A stretch of 48,836 bases of DNA from Sphingobacteriales bacterium 16-39-50 (lineage in GTDB: Bacteria; Bacteroidota; Bacteroidia; Sphingobacteriales; Sphingobacteriaceae), in contig NCHA01000030.1 of NCBI GenBank assembly GCA_002257025.1, positions 1-48,836 on the forward strand, read 5' to 3'. Under the pieces are notes generated by a model. The model did no database searches. It saw only the letters and a program-made list of their open reading frames with translations, and was not told where the DNA came from. A program made the position numbers and the translations under genes. Every line of letters begins with the position of its first letter. Within the stretch, counting starts at the first letter, position 1. Below, in pieces: positions 34,381-41,905 of this stretch.

Positions 34381-34412
34381 CTATGTTTTTGCCAAAAACC
34401 TGTTAGTAGTTC

Positions 34413-34919
34413 CTATTTATAAAATTCGGAAATCAAAAAAGTATTGTATAATATATTCTTACTGTTATGCTCATTAAAATGGAGACAGTACACAGTAAGC
34501 ATATTTCCCTTTTTAACTTCCTTTTTCAGTGCTTCAAGAATTTGTGGTTGAACTGGCATCCATGTTTCTTCCTGTCCTATTTTAAATAACACTTCGCTCT
34601 CAATCATCCCATCAAGTCGGGACGCATTTCCAGTAAACAATTTGTATACATTTTTCATTGAAGTTATCACTTCCTGACTTGTAGCTCTGGTTTTTCCCAG
34701 ATAAACAGCTTTAAATCTATAGTTATCAAGTCTTGAGTAATAGCGAGGGATGGCAGGATTTTTTTCTATACTGTCTGCGTACAACTTTTCTTGTTTCAAA
34801 ATCGAAACAATATCTACTTCGGGATAGTTCTTATTCCAATTATCCCAATATTTCTGATCGCTTTGCCCATATACGGAGTTTGTTATAAACAAAAACAGAA
34901 TGTAGAATGATTTGTTCAT
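34413..34919 (-). CDS. Secreted protein of unknown function
   Basis: 168 residues with a signal peptide (MNKSFYILFLFITNSVYG). The mature part begins QSDQKYWDNWNKNYPEVDIV and continues with alternating charged helices. ARASQ-like ATSQEVITSMKNVYKLF and the C-terminus HNSKNILYNTFLISEFYK have no family I recognise. It is a single-gene unit bounded upstream by the dyad 34953-35010 (TAAC/GTTA boxes), part of the cassette-like array. Confidence 0.68.
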   Translation of the reverse strand: MNKSFYILFLFITNSVYGQSDQKYWDNWNKNYPEVDIVSILKQEKLYADSIEKNPAIPRYYSRLDNYRFKAVYLGKTRATSQEVITSMKNVYKLFTGNASRLDGMIESEVLFKIGQEETWMPVQPQILEALKKEVKKGNMLTVYCLHFNEHNSKNILYNTFLISEFYK

Positions 34920-34952
34920 ACTGATGTCATTTTAGGGTTGTCTTATAAAGGT

Positions 34953-35010
34953 GCTAACGTTTTGGGGAATGGTGAAGAAGCTAATTTCGAACCGCTAAAC
35001 TGTTAGCCAA
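34953..35010. repeat. Inter-cassette dyad 1 (TAACG...TGTTAGC)
   Basis: GCTAACGTTTTGGGG at 34953 is imperfectly inverted to CCGCTAAACTGTTAGC ending at 35007: the outer GCTAAC/GTTAGC pair is exact and the inner part has about three differences. It is the first of four similar dyads separating small minus-strand genes. Confidence 0.6.
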
Positions 35011-35056
35011 AAACAAACTAAGATAGATGAATAAAACTTCATCAAAGTATTGAAAT

Positions 35057-36448
35057 CTATTTAGCTTCAAATTCCTTCCATTTGTCATTCTGTCCATTAA
35101 GCCAATCATAATAATATATAAGTATTGTTGATGACATAGAATCAGGATAGGAAATTCCTTTTTTTAAAAGATACTGTTGGAGCCTTGATCCGCCCCAAAG
35201 GCCCCAATTATTTCTTAGCCAAGTTCCAAATCCATGATGATATAAAATTGTTCCGTTTCTATCTTTTAGGTTTTTAATTGCTTCAATATCTTTTGGCTTT
35301 AAAATTCTATTGAGCTCTGCAAAGCACTCCTCTAGATTTTTAGGAATATAAATTCGATTTATTGAGTCAGCAACAATTCGTTTTTTATAAGCTTCTGCCT
35401 CTAGAATAGCTTCTCGTTGCTTTTCTCTTTCTGCTTCTTCCTTATTCTTATTCATAAAAATAAGCCAACCACTGAATCTCCATTTTTCCGCTTCTGTCGG
35501 AATTGAGTTCGTAGCAAATTTTCGTGATTGAATGAAGGCTTTTACTTTATCTTCTGGAAGTCCATGGTAATTCTCAATCTTATCTAGAATAGCCTTACCA
35601 TTTTTATCTACTATAATTTGAACATTGGCACCATATCGTTTAAATTTCTTTGAAGCAATTTGGTCTTCAGGGAAAACTGCCATACCTAGTGTTTCAGCCA
35701 ATCCTTTCTCAAGGGTTACGCCGGTTGAAAGATGTGGAAGACCAAATAACGAAGGTTGCTTTAGGTTTGCTTTACTTACTTGAAATGGCTTAATCTGCTT
35801 AAACCTTTCCGGGTTAATTTTTGATATTGGGGTAAAACTCAAACTAGCCGTTCTCAAGTCAATCGAAATTAACTTGTCCGTCTTTGTAAAAATATAAAGA
35901 GTATCATTGTTTAAAAATGTTGCTTTTTCGGTTAGTTGCTTTTCAAAGTCTGTTGCTTTCTCTTTGAAAATAAAATTTCTTTTACCGTTTTTATAAAAAA
36001 CTGAGTCAATTGCTTCTTTATAAAACAAATAACAGTCTTCCTTGTCAGAGTTGCAATCAAGTAAGTCTGTTAATTGAAATTGTTTTATAGAAATACCATT
36101 ATTGAATATCTGAATACTTTTATTTTGAACTCCATTCCAAAGAAATTCTCTGTCAATCACATAAGCAATGTTTTTACCATCATTGCTCAGGAAGATTTCT
36201 TTTTTATTGTCTAGTAATTCAAAATGCCTTTCAATTTCGTAAAACTTTGTTGAGTCTGAATTGTAAACAATTGTTTTACCTGTTGACGTTTGATCAATAT
36301 TATCAAAAGGGATAGTCTTTAAAAAAAACTTATCGTTTTGGGATTTTACCTTATGGATGTAGCATATCGAATGAATTGTCTGTGCAGCAACTTGTCCGAT
36401 GGTTATAAACCAAAATAAAATTGTTGCTATTTTGAATGTTGTCATCAT
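35057..36448 (-). CDS. Secreted protein with C-terminal DUF6794-like domain
   Basis: 463 residues. ATG 36448 is preferred over GTG 36463; it begins a signal peptide (TFKIATILFWFITIGQVAAQ). The middle (about 230-350) includes QIIVDKNGKAILDKIENYHG, a TonB-C-like beta region. The last ~95 residues (YIPKNLEECFAELNRILKP, FGTWLRNNWGLWGGSRLQQ and YPDSMSSTILIYYYDWL) resemble DUF6794, a small domain with conserved W-x-R-N-N-W-G-L-W. A charged segment NKNKEEAEREKQREAILEAE precedes it. Function unknown. It is flanked by dyads 1 and 2. Confidence 0.68.
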   Translation of the reverse strand: MMTTFKIATILFWFITIGQVAAQTIHSICYIHKVKSQNDKFFLKTIPFDNIDQTSTGKTIVYNSDSTKFYEIERHFELLDNKKEIFLSNDGKNIAYVIDREFLWNGVQNKSIQIFNNGISIKQFQLTDLLDCNSDKEDCYLFYKEAIDSVFYKNGKRNFIFKEKATDFEKQLTEKATFLNNDTLYIFTKTDKLISIDLRTASLSFTPISKINPERFKQIKPFQVSKANLKQPSLFGLPHLSTGVTLEKGLAETLGMAVFPEDQIASKKFKRYGANVQIIVDKNGKAILDKIENYHGLPEDKVKAFIQSRKFATNSIPTEAEKWRFSGWLIFMNKNKEEAEREKQREAILEAEAYKKRIVADSINRIYIPKNLEECFAELNRILKPKDIEAIKNLKDRNGTILYHHGFGTWLRNNWGLWGGSRLQQYLLKKGISYPDSMSSTILIYYYDWLNGQNDKWKEFEAK

Positions 36449-36464
36449 TCTTAATATGGGCACT

Positions 36465-36590
36465 AACGGTTAGGCTTTGCGAAAATAGCAGATAAAAAAT
36501 ACTTCATTGTCATATGCCACAAAACTCATCTTAAAGTAGAGAAATTTCAAGGTTAACGTCACCAGCGATTTTTGCAAAGCCTATGTTATG
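36465..36590. repeat. Inter-cassette dyad 2
   Basis: TAGGCTTTGCGAAAATAGC (36471-36489) pairs with GCGATTTTTGCAAAGCCTA (36565-36583): 17 of 19 match, with outer TAAC / GTTA boxes at 36464 and 36585. The GTTAGGC at 36470 equals the attC core GTTRRRY. Confidence 0.7.
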
Positions 36591-36619
36591 AGTAGTTATT
36601 TCATTCTTAGGTTTTTTAG

Positions 36620-37087
36620 TCAATGTTGCTCGATCCAAAAGTCAGATGATACACCCTTATTGTCGAACTTGATTACCAAGAAGTTGGGGTCGATAGTCGA
36701 CCAACCGACAGGATATAGCACTAATGTGTCAGGCTGAGAATTCAAACGCATAAATTCATTAATTTTGTATGTAGCTCTATCACTATTCTCAGGCTTTAAA
36801 TTCTCCTTGTTCGAAAAAGACAAGGAATCTGGCATTTTAAGCCCCTTTGGAAGTCTATTTTCTATTCCATCTTTATAAGGCTTACCTAATAATGCAAATA
36901 CTGAATCTCTCGTAATACCAATTTTTAAGTGATTTTCCAGGAGGTCTTCGGTCATATAAGCTCGTGGATTATGGGTGTCATTCACATGATTATTCGCCAA
37001 CCATCGTTCTTTGTTAAACTTTTTATCCACCTTGCATGACGCCATCACAAATAGGAAAAAGATAAGGATATAATTTAACTTGGTCAT
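36620..37087 (-). CDS. Lipoprotein of unknown function
   Basis: 155 residues with a lipoprotein signal ending at Cys18 (FLFVMASCK). The centre KIGITRDSVFALLGKPYKDG is similar to the G-M/I-T-x-x-x-V-x-x-x-L-G-x-P motif of BamE/SmpA-like small outer-membrane lipoproteins. The C-terminal strands are GWSTIDPNFLVIKFDNKG then VSSDFWIEQH. It lies between dyads 2 and 3. The function is unknown; BamE function should not be assumed. Confidence 0.7.
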   Translation of the reverse strand: MTKLNYILIFFLFVMASCKVDKKFNKERWLANNHVNDTHNPRAYMTEDLLENHLKIGITRDSVFALLGKPYKDGIENRLPKGLKMPDSLSFSNKENLKPENSDRATYKINEFMRLNSQPDTLVLYPVGWSTIDPNFLVIKFDNKGVSSDFWIEQH

Positions 37088-37127
37088 TTTTTCAGTTAAG
37101 CAAATTGCTGGTTTTTATAGTTACCTA

Positions 37128-37282
37128 TAACGTTCAAGGCTTTATGCCGTAGCGTTTATCCCGATAGCTATCGGGAGCACTACACCAGGCCTTTAGCACC
37201 TGCCTACCGGCAGGCAGGCTAAAGTAATTAGAAAACAGTATGTTTCAAATAGCATGACCGCTATAGCTTGAAGACGTTGTTA
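37128..37282. repeat. Inter-cassette dyad 3 with two nested palindromes
   Basis: The outer arms TAACGTTCAAG (37128-37138) and CTTGAAGACGTTGTTA (37267-37282) are inverted with a short insertion. Inside lie the perfect 18-bp palindrome TCCCGATAGCTATCGGGA (37159-37176) and CCTGCCTACCGGCAGGCAGG (37199-37218). The latter differs by one base from the element inserted at 21081. Confidence 0.75.
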
Positions 37283-37313
37283 CGCTGGGATTATAATTCC
37301 GGTACCTGATGCA

Positions 37314-37616
37314 TTAAAGCTTAATAGAGAACTCCAGACGTCCGCCTAGTCCAAGCTCAACAATCTTTTGAAGTGTTGAAAAACGAACTTCCTTTATATT
37401 ATTCTCAATTTTCGAGATATAACCCTTGTTTGTTCCGCACTTTTCAGCCAATTCTTCCTGTGTCATGCCTTTTTTCAAGCGTGCTTGTTGAAGTAAAAAC
37501 CCAAGTTTGAATCCTTCATAACCCTTTTCAAACTCGTCACGTTTTGGAGTGCCCTTTAATCCGTATTGCTCGTCCACGAATGTGTCAAGGGATTTTAAAT
37601 TATTTTTCTGTCTCAT
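37314..37616 (-). CDS. XRE-family antitoxin (HigA-like)
   Basis: 100-residue protein. A Cro/C1-type helix-turn-helix spans about residues 37-92 (GFLLQQARLKKGMTQEELAE, KCGTNKGYISKIEN). The N-terminal ~35 residues, including FVDEQYGLKGTPKRDEFEKG, resemble HigA antitoxins of Bacteroidota. It follows the toxin gene with a 17-nt overlap, the toxin-first order usual for HigBA. It likely neutralises the toxin and represses the promoter at 37951. Confidence 0.85.
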   Translation of the reverse strand: MRQKNNLKSLDTFVDEQYGLKGTPKRDEFEKGYEGFKLGFLLQQARLKKGMTQEELAEKCGTNKGYISKIENNIKEVRFSTLQKIVELGLGGRLEFSIKL

Positions 37617-37944
37617 ATTCTCTCTTTATTTTTAACGCTTTTTCTATTTCAGATTTCGGGGTCTTTTGAGTTTTCTTTTGAAATCCGTTTGCCACTACAA
37701 CCAGCTTACCCTCGTCAAAAAAGCAAAATATTCGACAAATGTCACTGGCAAATTGGATCCTGATTTCATAAAGCCCATCAGTACCTGTTATGTGTTTTAA
37801 ATAATCTTCTGGTACTTGTTGAATATTTTCGATCAATCTGAACGTCCAGATAATCTTTTCTTTTACCTTCGGCTTTTGCTTGTTGTAAAAGTCAGAGAAG
37901 TACTCTTTGTATAAAAAAATTGTTCTGAATTTTTGGCCGCTCAT
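37600..37944 (-). CDS. RelE/HigB-type toxin (Gp49-like)
   Basis: 114-residue protein, start ATG 37944 (the frame also opens at TTG 37953). KVKEKIIWTFRLIENIQQVP, HITGTDGLYEIRIQFASDI and CRIFCFFDEGKLVVVANGFQ followed by KKTQKTPKSEIEKAL match the phage-derived Gp49/HigB family of mRNA-cutting RelE-fold toxins. Arg and Lys of YEIRIQ and GFQKKTQ are the usual active residues. It is translationally coupled to the HTH antitoxin. It has its own promoter with an operator-like palindrome. Confidence 0.86.
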   Translation of the reverse strand: MSGQKFRTIFLYKEYFSDFYNKQKPKVKEKIIWTFRLIENIQQVPEDYLKHITGTDGLYEIRIQFASDICRIFCFFDEGKLVVVANGFQKKTQKTPKSEIEKALKIKREYETEK

Positions 37945-37950
37945 ACATTG

Positions 37951-37983
37951 CAAAGATAAATATAGTTGTCCGAATGTACAACT
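37951..37983 (-). promoter_or_regulatory. Promoter and operator of the toxin-antitoxin operon
   Basis: On the minus strand -33 TTG (37979-37981) and -7 TATCTTTG (37951-37958) are 20 nt apart, a full consensus match. AGTTGT (37964-37969) and ACAACT (37978-37983) form a perfect 6-bp inverted repeat with an 8-nt centre overlapping the -33 box, well placed to bind the HTH antitoxin for autorepression. Confidence 0.65.
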
Positions 37984-38048
37984 TTTGATAGCTTATTTAT
38001 GCGCAATGGAGGAAAATCATGGATAGGAGTACGATCGTATGAAATCTA

Positions 38049-38178
38049 GCATAACGGGATTCAGCTTGGAGGCGACGGGCATTTGGAGACGTTCTCTTCC
38101 AGCCTACTCCAAACTTCTTTAAGGTACTGATTTTCAAATTTACTCGGAACCGCCCGCTGTATCCAAGGTGATGTTAGC
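38049..38178. repeat. Inter-cassette dyad 4
   Basis: GCATAACGGGATTCAGCTTG at 38049 is imperfectly inverted to CCAAGGTGATGTTAGC ending at 38178: outer GC.TAAC / GTTAGC, inner CTTGGA / TCCAAG and CGGGC / GCCCG. It lies between the toxin-antitoxin pair and the DUF2971 gene. Confidence 0.55.
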
Positions 38179-38186
38179 AGCAGTTA

Positions 38187-38960
38187 TTATACTGTAATTT
38201 TCGAAAATCTTATAGAAAGATCGCTTTTAGTACATTTAAAAAAACCGATATCCACAAATCCTAATGTTGTACACATTGAAATAATTTCATTTTGCTCACG
38301 ATCACTTGTTCTTAATCCAAAGTAAATGGCTTTTAAAAATTGAGGTTTAAATTTTTGAATCTGAGGTTTGTCATTAAGCAGAATCATTCTGTATTCGTTT
38401 TCATGGCTCCAGCTACCACTTTTTGAAAGGAAGATTTTGAAAATTGCATATTTCCGTTCAGTAGACATATAATTAATGCGCTCATACTCTGTATATCCCA
38501 CAATACCTTCAGAGATATCGGTTGCGTCCGATAAATTTTCGAATCTCGGCGAAATTGTATTATCAAACTCAAGGCAAATCCCAAAATGTTTTTCAGCATA
38601 GTGGGACCACATTAAAACTGAATTATTTACCAATGAAAAGCACGAAATTCCGCAGGATTTTATCTTTCCAATTTGAGATTCTTTGTATCCTGTTTCCCAA
38701 AATGACTTATCCTTTGACTTCTCAGAGAAGCCAGGCCAATTTTTAAATTGTTTCTTAAGTACTTCGATTTCATATGCTACTTCCTTGTCTAACTGCTGGT
38801 CAGAAGGAAAATGAAAGTCCACTAAATCGATATCACAATCAAATGGATCATTGAAGTCATTGGGGGGAGAAAATTTAATACTAGATGTCCTAAGGATTAT
38901 TTTGGCAATATCGGAACTTGCATATTTAAATAATCTTTTAGGGTTTTCTATTATTTCCAT
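38187..38960 (-). CDS. DUF2971 family protein
   Basis: 257-residue cytoplasmic protein. LFKYASSDIAKIIL and SPPNDFNDPFDCDI at the N-terminus, SLVNNSVLMWSHYAEKHFGI then CLEFD in the middle, and GSWSHENEYRMILL near residue 185 are the DUF2971 signature. The function is unknown; members often occur in mobile and defence-related islands. It is the last unit of the cassette-like array, with dyad 4 downstream and repeat R2 upstream. Confidence 0.84.
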   Translation of the reverse strand: MEIIENPKRLFKYASSDIAKIILRTSSIKFSPPNDFNDPFDCDIDLVDFHFPSDQQLDKEVAYEIEVLKKQFKNWPGFSEKSKDKSFWETGYKESQIGKIKSCGISCFSLVNNSVLMWSHYAEKHFGICLEFDNTISPRFENLSDATDISEGIVGYTEYERINYMSTERKYAIFKIFLSKSGSWSHENEYRMILLNDKPQIQKFKPQFLKAIYFGLRTSDREQNEIISMCTTLGFVDIGFFKCTKSDLSIRFSKITV

Positions 38961-39039
38961 TGAATAAATATGCTGTCTCAGATAATTGCTGCTAAATAAA
39001 GAATTGAGGCATGTCCCACCCCCCTATCCGCTTATAAAC

Positions 39040-39126
39040 GAATATACCCGTTTACAAAACCAAAGTCCAAAATAAAGTTCAATACAAAATAACAGAAACC
39101 AAAATCCCGGGAGGGCTTTTGGTTTA
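39040..39126. repeat. Repeat R2, related to R1 at 32865-32960
   Basis: It shares AATATACCC, TTTACAAAACCAA, TACAAAATA and AAATCC(C)GGGAGG in the same order and similar spacing with R1. It lies just outside the cassette-like region on the right, as R1 does to the left. Confidence 0.6.
39099..39122 (-). terminator. Terminator after heme A synthase
   Basis: CCAAAA-T-CCC pairs with GGG-C-TTTTGG (one internal mismatch) around GGGA. On the minus strand it is followed by TTTCTGTTATTTTG. It lies 37 nt past the ctaA stop. Confidence 0.65.
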
Positions 39127-39158
39127 GTGTTTTGAAACATAAAGTTGACAGAAAATCC

Positions 39159-40208
39159 CTATTTCCCCTTCCTTCCCCCACTCAAAAACAAAGTCCCGAC
39201 AAACGAAAGCAGGAATAACATCCCGACAAACTGATGCAGAATTGCATAGATTAAAGGAATCTGTCCGCTTGTATTGATTACTGTAAGAATCCCCAAAAGA
39301 ATCTGGACAAATAGTAAAACTACAGGCAGAAAGCGGATTTTGCGAAACAGGCTGTTTACCGGAAGGTCTTTGGTCTTCAACGTCCAGATAATGACCGGTA
39401 TACAGATGATATAAGCAAGTGCGCGGTGAATAAAATGAACAGTAATCAGATTGTGAGTGATATCCTCCCAAAATCCTCCCTGGGTAAGCATCCCATCCGG
39501 TATCCATTGACCGTTCATATCAGGCCAGGTAACCGCAGCAAATGCAGCATGTAAACCTGCCATGAATGCGGCGTAGATCAACTGAAGGGTAATCAAAACC
39601 AGCAGCCAGATGTTTAGCTTTTTCAAATAAGGAACATATAAAACCTGACCTGAAGGAATGCTGACTTTCATCGCAAACCAAAGCGTATAAGATAATAAGG
39701 CAAGGGCCGAAATAAAGTGGACAGCAAGACGAATATGACTAACATACAGATTCTCGTCATTTAGTCCGCTTTTTACCATGATCCAGCCAATAGCCCCCTG
39801 TAATCCACCCAAAAGGAATAAGATGACCATCGGCTTGACCATATCCCGGCGGATTCTTTTCTTAATCAGGAAGTAAATAAATGGAAATATGAAAACCAAT
39901 CCCATTAGCCTCGCCCAATCGCGGTGGAACCATTCCCAGAAATAGATCATTTTAAAATCTTCCAGACTGAAATGACTGTTCAGATGTTTAAACTGCGCAA
40001 TCTCTTTGTATTTATCAAAAGCTGCCTGCCAGGCTTGTTCATTCATTGGAGGGAAAGCACCTAAAATTGGCTGCCACTCAGTAATGGATAATCCTGAACC
40101 GGTGAGACGGGTAAGTCCCCCGATTAAAACCTGTACCATGATCATTCCAACCCCAATGTATAACCAGGTGGCTACTGCGCGATGGTCTTTCAATGAGCTA
40201 TTATTCAT
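39159..40208 (-). CDS. ctaA: Heme A synthase (COX15/CtaA)
   Basis: 349-residue membrane enzyme oxidising heme O to heme A for aa3-type oxidases. About eight helices are visible. The N-terminus VGMIMVQVLIGGLTRLTGSG then LSITEWQP, and EWFHRDWARLMGLVFIFPF with a conserved His, are COX15 signatures. GGLQGAIGWIMVKSGL, VHFIHRALAYIICI and HQFVGMLFLLSF carry further heme-ligand His residues. The GLSITEW form is the COX15 (type 2) class. It is the last gene of a three-gene operon with DUF3817 and a PH-like membrane protein, and ends in a terminator. It complements the Sco and cytochrome c genes at 8 kb. Confidence 0.93.
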   Translation of the reverse strand: MNNSSLKDHRAVATWLYIGVGMIMVQVLIGGLTRLTGSGLSITEWQPILGAFPPMNEQAWQAAFDKYKEIAQFKHLNSHFSLEDFKMIYFWEWFHRDWARLMGLVFIFPFIYFLIKKRIRRDMVKPMVILFLLGGLQGAIGWIMVKSGLNDENLYVSHIRLAVHFISALALLSYTLWFAMKVSIPSGQVLYVPYLKKLNIWLLVLITLQLIYAAFMAGLHAAFAAVTWPDMNGQWIPDGMLTQGGFWEDITHNLITVHFIHRALAYIICIPVIIWTLKTKDLPVNSLFRKIRFLPVVLLFVQILLGILTVINTSGQIPLIYAILHQFVGMLFLLSFVGTLFLSGGRKGK

Positions 40209-40229
40209 TTAAATTAAATTAGAAGTCTG

Positions 40230-40742
40230 CTAGAGCGTATCATTCTTTTGTTCTACCGGAAAATCAGTAATTATAAAATACTTTTGAATGATCTTATGAA
40301 GCTCATCCTGCTTCTGGGTTCCAATTACAAACCGCTCTCCACTCATGGTCTCAATCGCAAGCCCAATATCTCCTTTAGTATTATAAACAGTACCGTAACT
40401 ACTGCCAAACCTAATACCATAACCTACGAATTCGTAACTGACAATCTTTGCACTTTTTATATCAGTCCAGCTGATATTCTTCTTGACAAATGGAGAAAAT
40501 GACATTTTTATACCGGATGAATTTACCTCAGTCTTTAATTTCATAAAGAACATCAATGAAATTAATCCAAAAATAAAAACTGCAAAAAGTATGAGACCAG
40601 AATCTGACATTGGTTTATCGCCAAACTGTCGTCCATGAATTATCTGTTCGTAGATACCAAACAAAGGAATCACTGCGAGAGCCAATAGAATCAGCCATAA
40701 CCACCATTGAGTAAACCTTTGTTCTTCCCTGAATACAATCAC
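40230..40742 (-). CDS. Membrane protein with PH-like C-terminal domain
   Basis: 170 residues. Starts at GTG 40742, the only suitable start, with AGAAAAGG next to it. Two N-terminal helices (WWLWLILLALAVIPLFGIY, LILFAVFIFGLISLMFFM) are followed by a ~100-residue soluble part. ISWTDIKSAKIVSYEF, GYGIRFG and GDIGLAIETMSGERFVIGTQ are typical of bacterial PH/bPH-like domains. No function known. It is located 6 nt after DUF3817 and 21 nt before ctaA, so it may be involved in oxidase biogenesis or be a passenger. Confidence 0.7.
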   Translation of the reverse strand: MIVFREEQRFTQWWLWLILLALAVIPLFGIYEQIIHGRQFGDKPMSDSGLILFAVFIFGLISLMFFMKLKTEVNSSGIKMSFSPFVKKNISWTDIKSAKIVSYEFVGYGIRFGSSYGTVYNTKGDIGLAIETMSGERFVIGTQKQDELHKIIQKYFIITDFPVEQKNDTL

Positions 40743-40748
40743 CTTTTC

Positions 40749-41048
40749 TCAAATATTCGGGTCTTGCTTTGAAAACCACTTCTTATCGGCATAGAATGTC
40801 CCAAATGGAATTAATGATGCCAGAAAACCAAGACTCAATTTCCAGAATGACCATTTGTAAAGGTAAGTCACCTGAAGCAGCAATAAAACATAAATAATAA
40901 AAAGTACTCCATGCACCATCCCCACAACATAATTAGGTCCGGGCATATCATACCGGTACTTGAGTATCATCGTCAAACCAATGAGTAGAAAAGAACAACC
41001 TTCTATAAAAGCAATGAAGCGGAAACGACCCAATGGAGAATTAAACAT
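40749..41048 (-). CDS. DUF3817 membrane protein
   Basis: 99-residue protein with about three helices. LGRFRFIAFIEGCSFLLIGL, YVVGMVHGVLFIIYVLLLLQ and SFWKLSLGFLASLIPFGTF then YADKKW match DUF3817 (YdzA-like). The family is often near heme A synthase or cytochrome oxidase assembly genes, consistent with this operon. First gene of DUF3817-PH-ctaA. Molecular role unknown. Confidence 0.87.
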   Translation of the reverse strand: MFNSPLGRFRFIAFIEGCSFLLIGLTMILKYRYDMPGPNYVVGMVHGVLFIIYVLLLLQVTYLYKWSFWKLSLGFLASLIPFGTFYADKKWFSKQDPNI

Positions 41049-41275
41049 TTTGATTGATTTTATGATTTACGCGATAAAATTAGAAAATATCCCGCTCAGA
41101 AAAATCACTGAAAAGTAAAGCCTGAAATAATATTTCCGGGTTCATTATGAATGATGCAAAATAAGTCTTACCAAACTTCAATGACGGTTATTTACCGGCA
41201 TGGTCTCCGAAAAAATCGAAATTGTAGAAATAATGAACCTATTTATGTCCTATAATTTTACTCTTTTCTTTTCCT

Positions 41276-41473
41276 GCAGCAGAAAAGAAACAAAATGCCG
41301 CCGCTGCGTCTGCTGCTTCGAAAGTCAGTATCAAGGCTTGACTTGTCGCTACCGCACCAGCCAAGGCGGAAAAAAACGTTAACGGAGATTTAGTGCTTAG
41401 GCCAAAGCTTATGAACAATCCTGTCATTTTAGGTAAAAATACTGCAGGTTTTAAGGCAGTGAAAAAAGTATAA
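41276..41473 (+). pseudogene. Possible decayed coding fragment with internal stop
   Basis: One frame reads AAEKKQNAAAASAASKVSIKA, then TGA (41339-41341), then LVATAPAKAEKNVNGDLVLR and MNNPVILGKNTAGFKAVKKV, then TAA. The composition looks protein-like and Lys/Ala-rich. It has no start and begins in the hairpin repeat, so it may instead be repeat DNA. Family not recognised. Confidence 0.35.
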
Positions 41474-41486
41474 TAATTGAACCTTT

Positions 41487-41600
41487 AAGAGGGGGCTTAA
41501 TTTTATTGTACGCTAAAAAACATGCTTTGTAGGATGTAAATGGCTTTTTCATTTGAAAATTTATTTTAACCAGACAACAGTGATGTTTAACCCCCTCCTT
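41487..41600. repeat. 114-bp element with GGGGGCTTAA / TTAACCCCC ends
   Basis: The terminal inverted repeats are about 13 bp with one gap/mismatch. The AT-rich interior holds no ORF. It is of the same general design as other short inverted-repeat elements of the window, but with different ends. Confidence 0.45.
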
Positions 41601-41905
41601 TTCCATTTATTTATCAGGTTATCAAGCCATTATGTAACATTTTCAGTCAGGATGGTTGATTTTCTGTCATAAATTATTTTGCAGCCAAAGGAAAATAATT
41701 AATTTTTTTTCAATCTATAATTGCAAGATATTGACAATCAACGCATTAATATTCACATTCTGCGAACATGCTGATTTCAAAAAAAAATCCTTCAATCTGA
41801 AATTCCCCTGCAAGGAAATGTGTGATCTTAATCATTATCAAATCCTAATTTCCATGCTTAAATTTGTATAACCAATTATTTAAAACGATACTTTAAACCT
41901 TTGCG

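Larger units (their letters stand above)
41049..41905. other. 857-bp region with remnants and a paired repeat
   Basis: No intact gene. It contains a TTTCTTTTC/GAAAAGAAA hairpin (41267-41291), a decayed reading frame (41276-41473), and a 114-bp element bounded by AAGAGGGGGCTTAA (41487-41500) and TTAACCCCCTCCTT (41587-41600). 41640-41905 is AT-rich and is probably the upstream region of the next gene. Confidence 0.5.

Noticed and set aside
36464..36590. True integron attC site
   Set aside because: GTTAGGC fits the core, but the partner box does not fit RYYYAAC and no integrase gene is present. I therefore kept the weaker term cassette-like dyad.
36620..37087. BamE (outer-membrane assembly) assignment for the lipoprotein
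   Set aside because: Only a short motif is shared and the rest does not fit, so it is left as unknown.
41239..41427. 62-codon minus-strand frame with Ala-rich product
   Set aside because: It is the mirror of the repeat/decayed frame on the plus strand and crosses the hairpin; no promoter or start signal.
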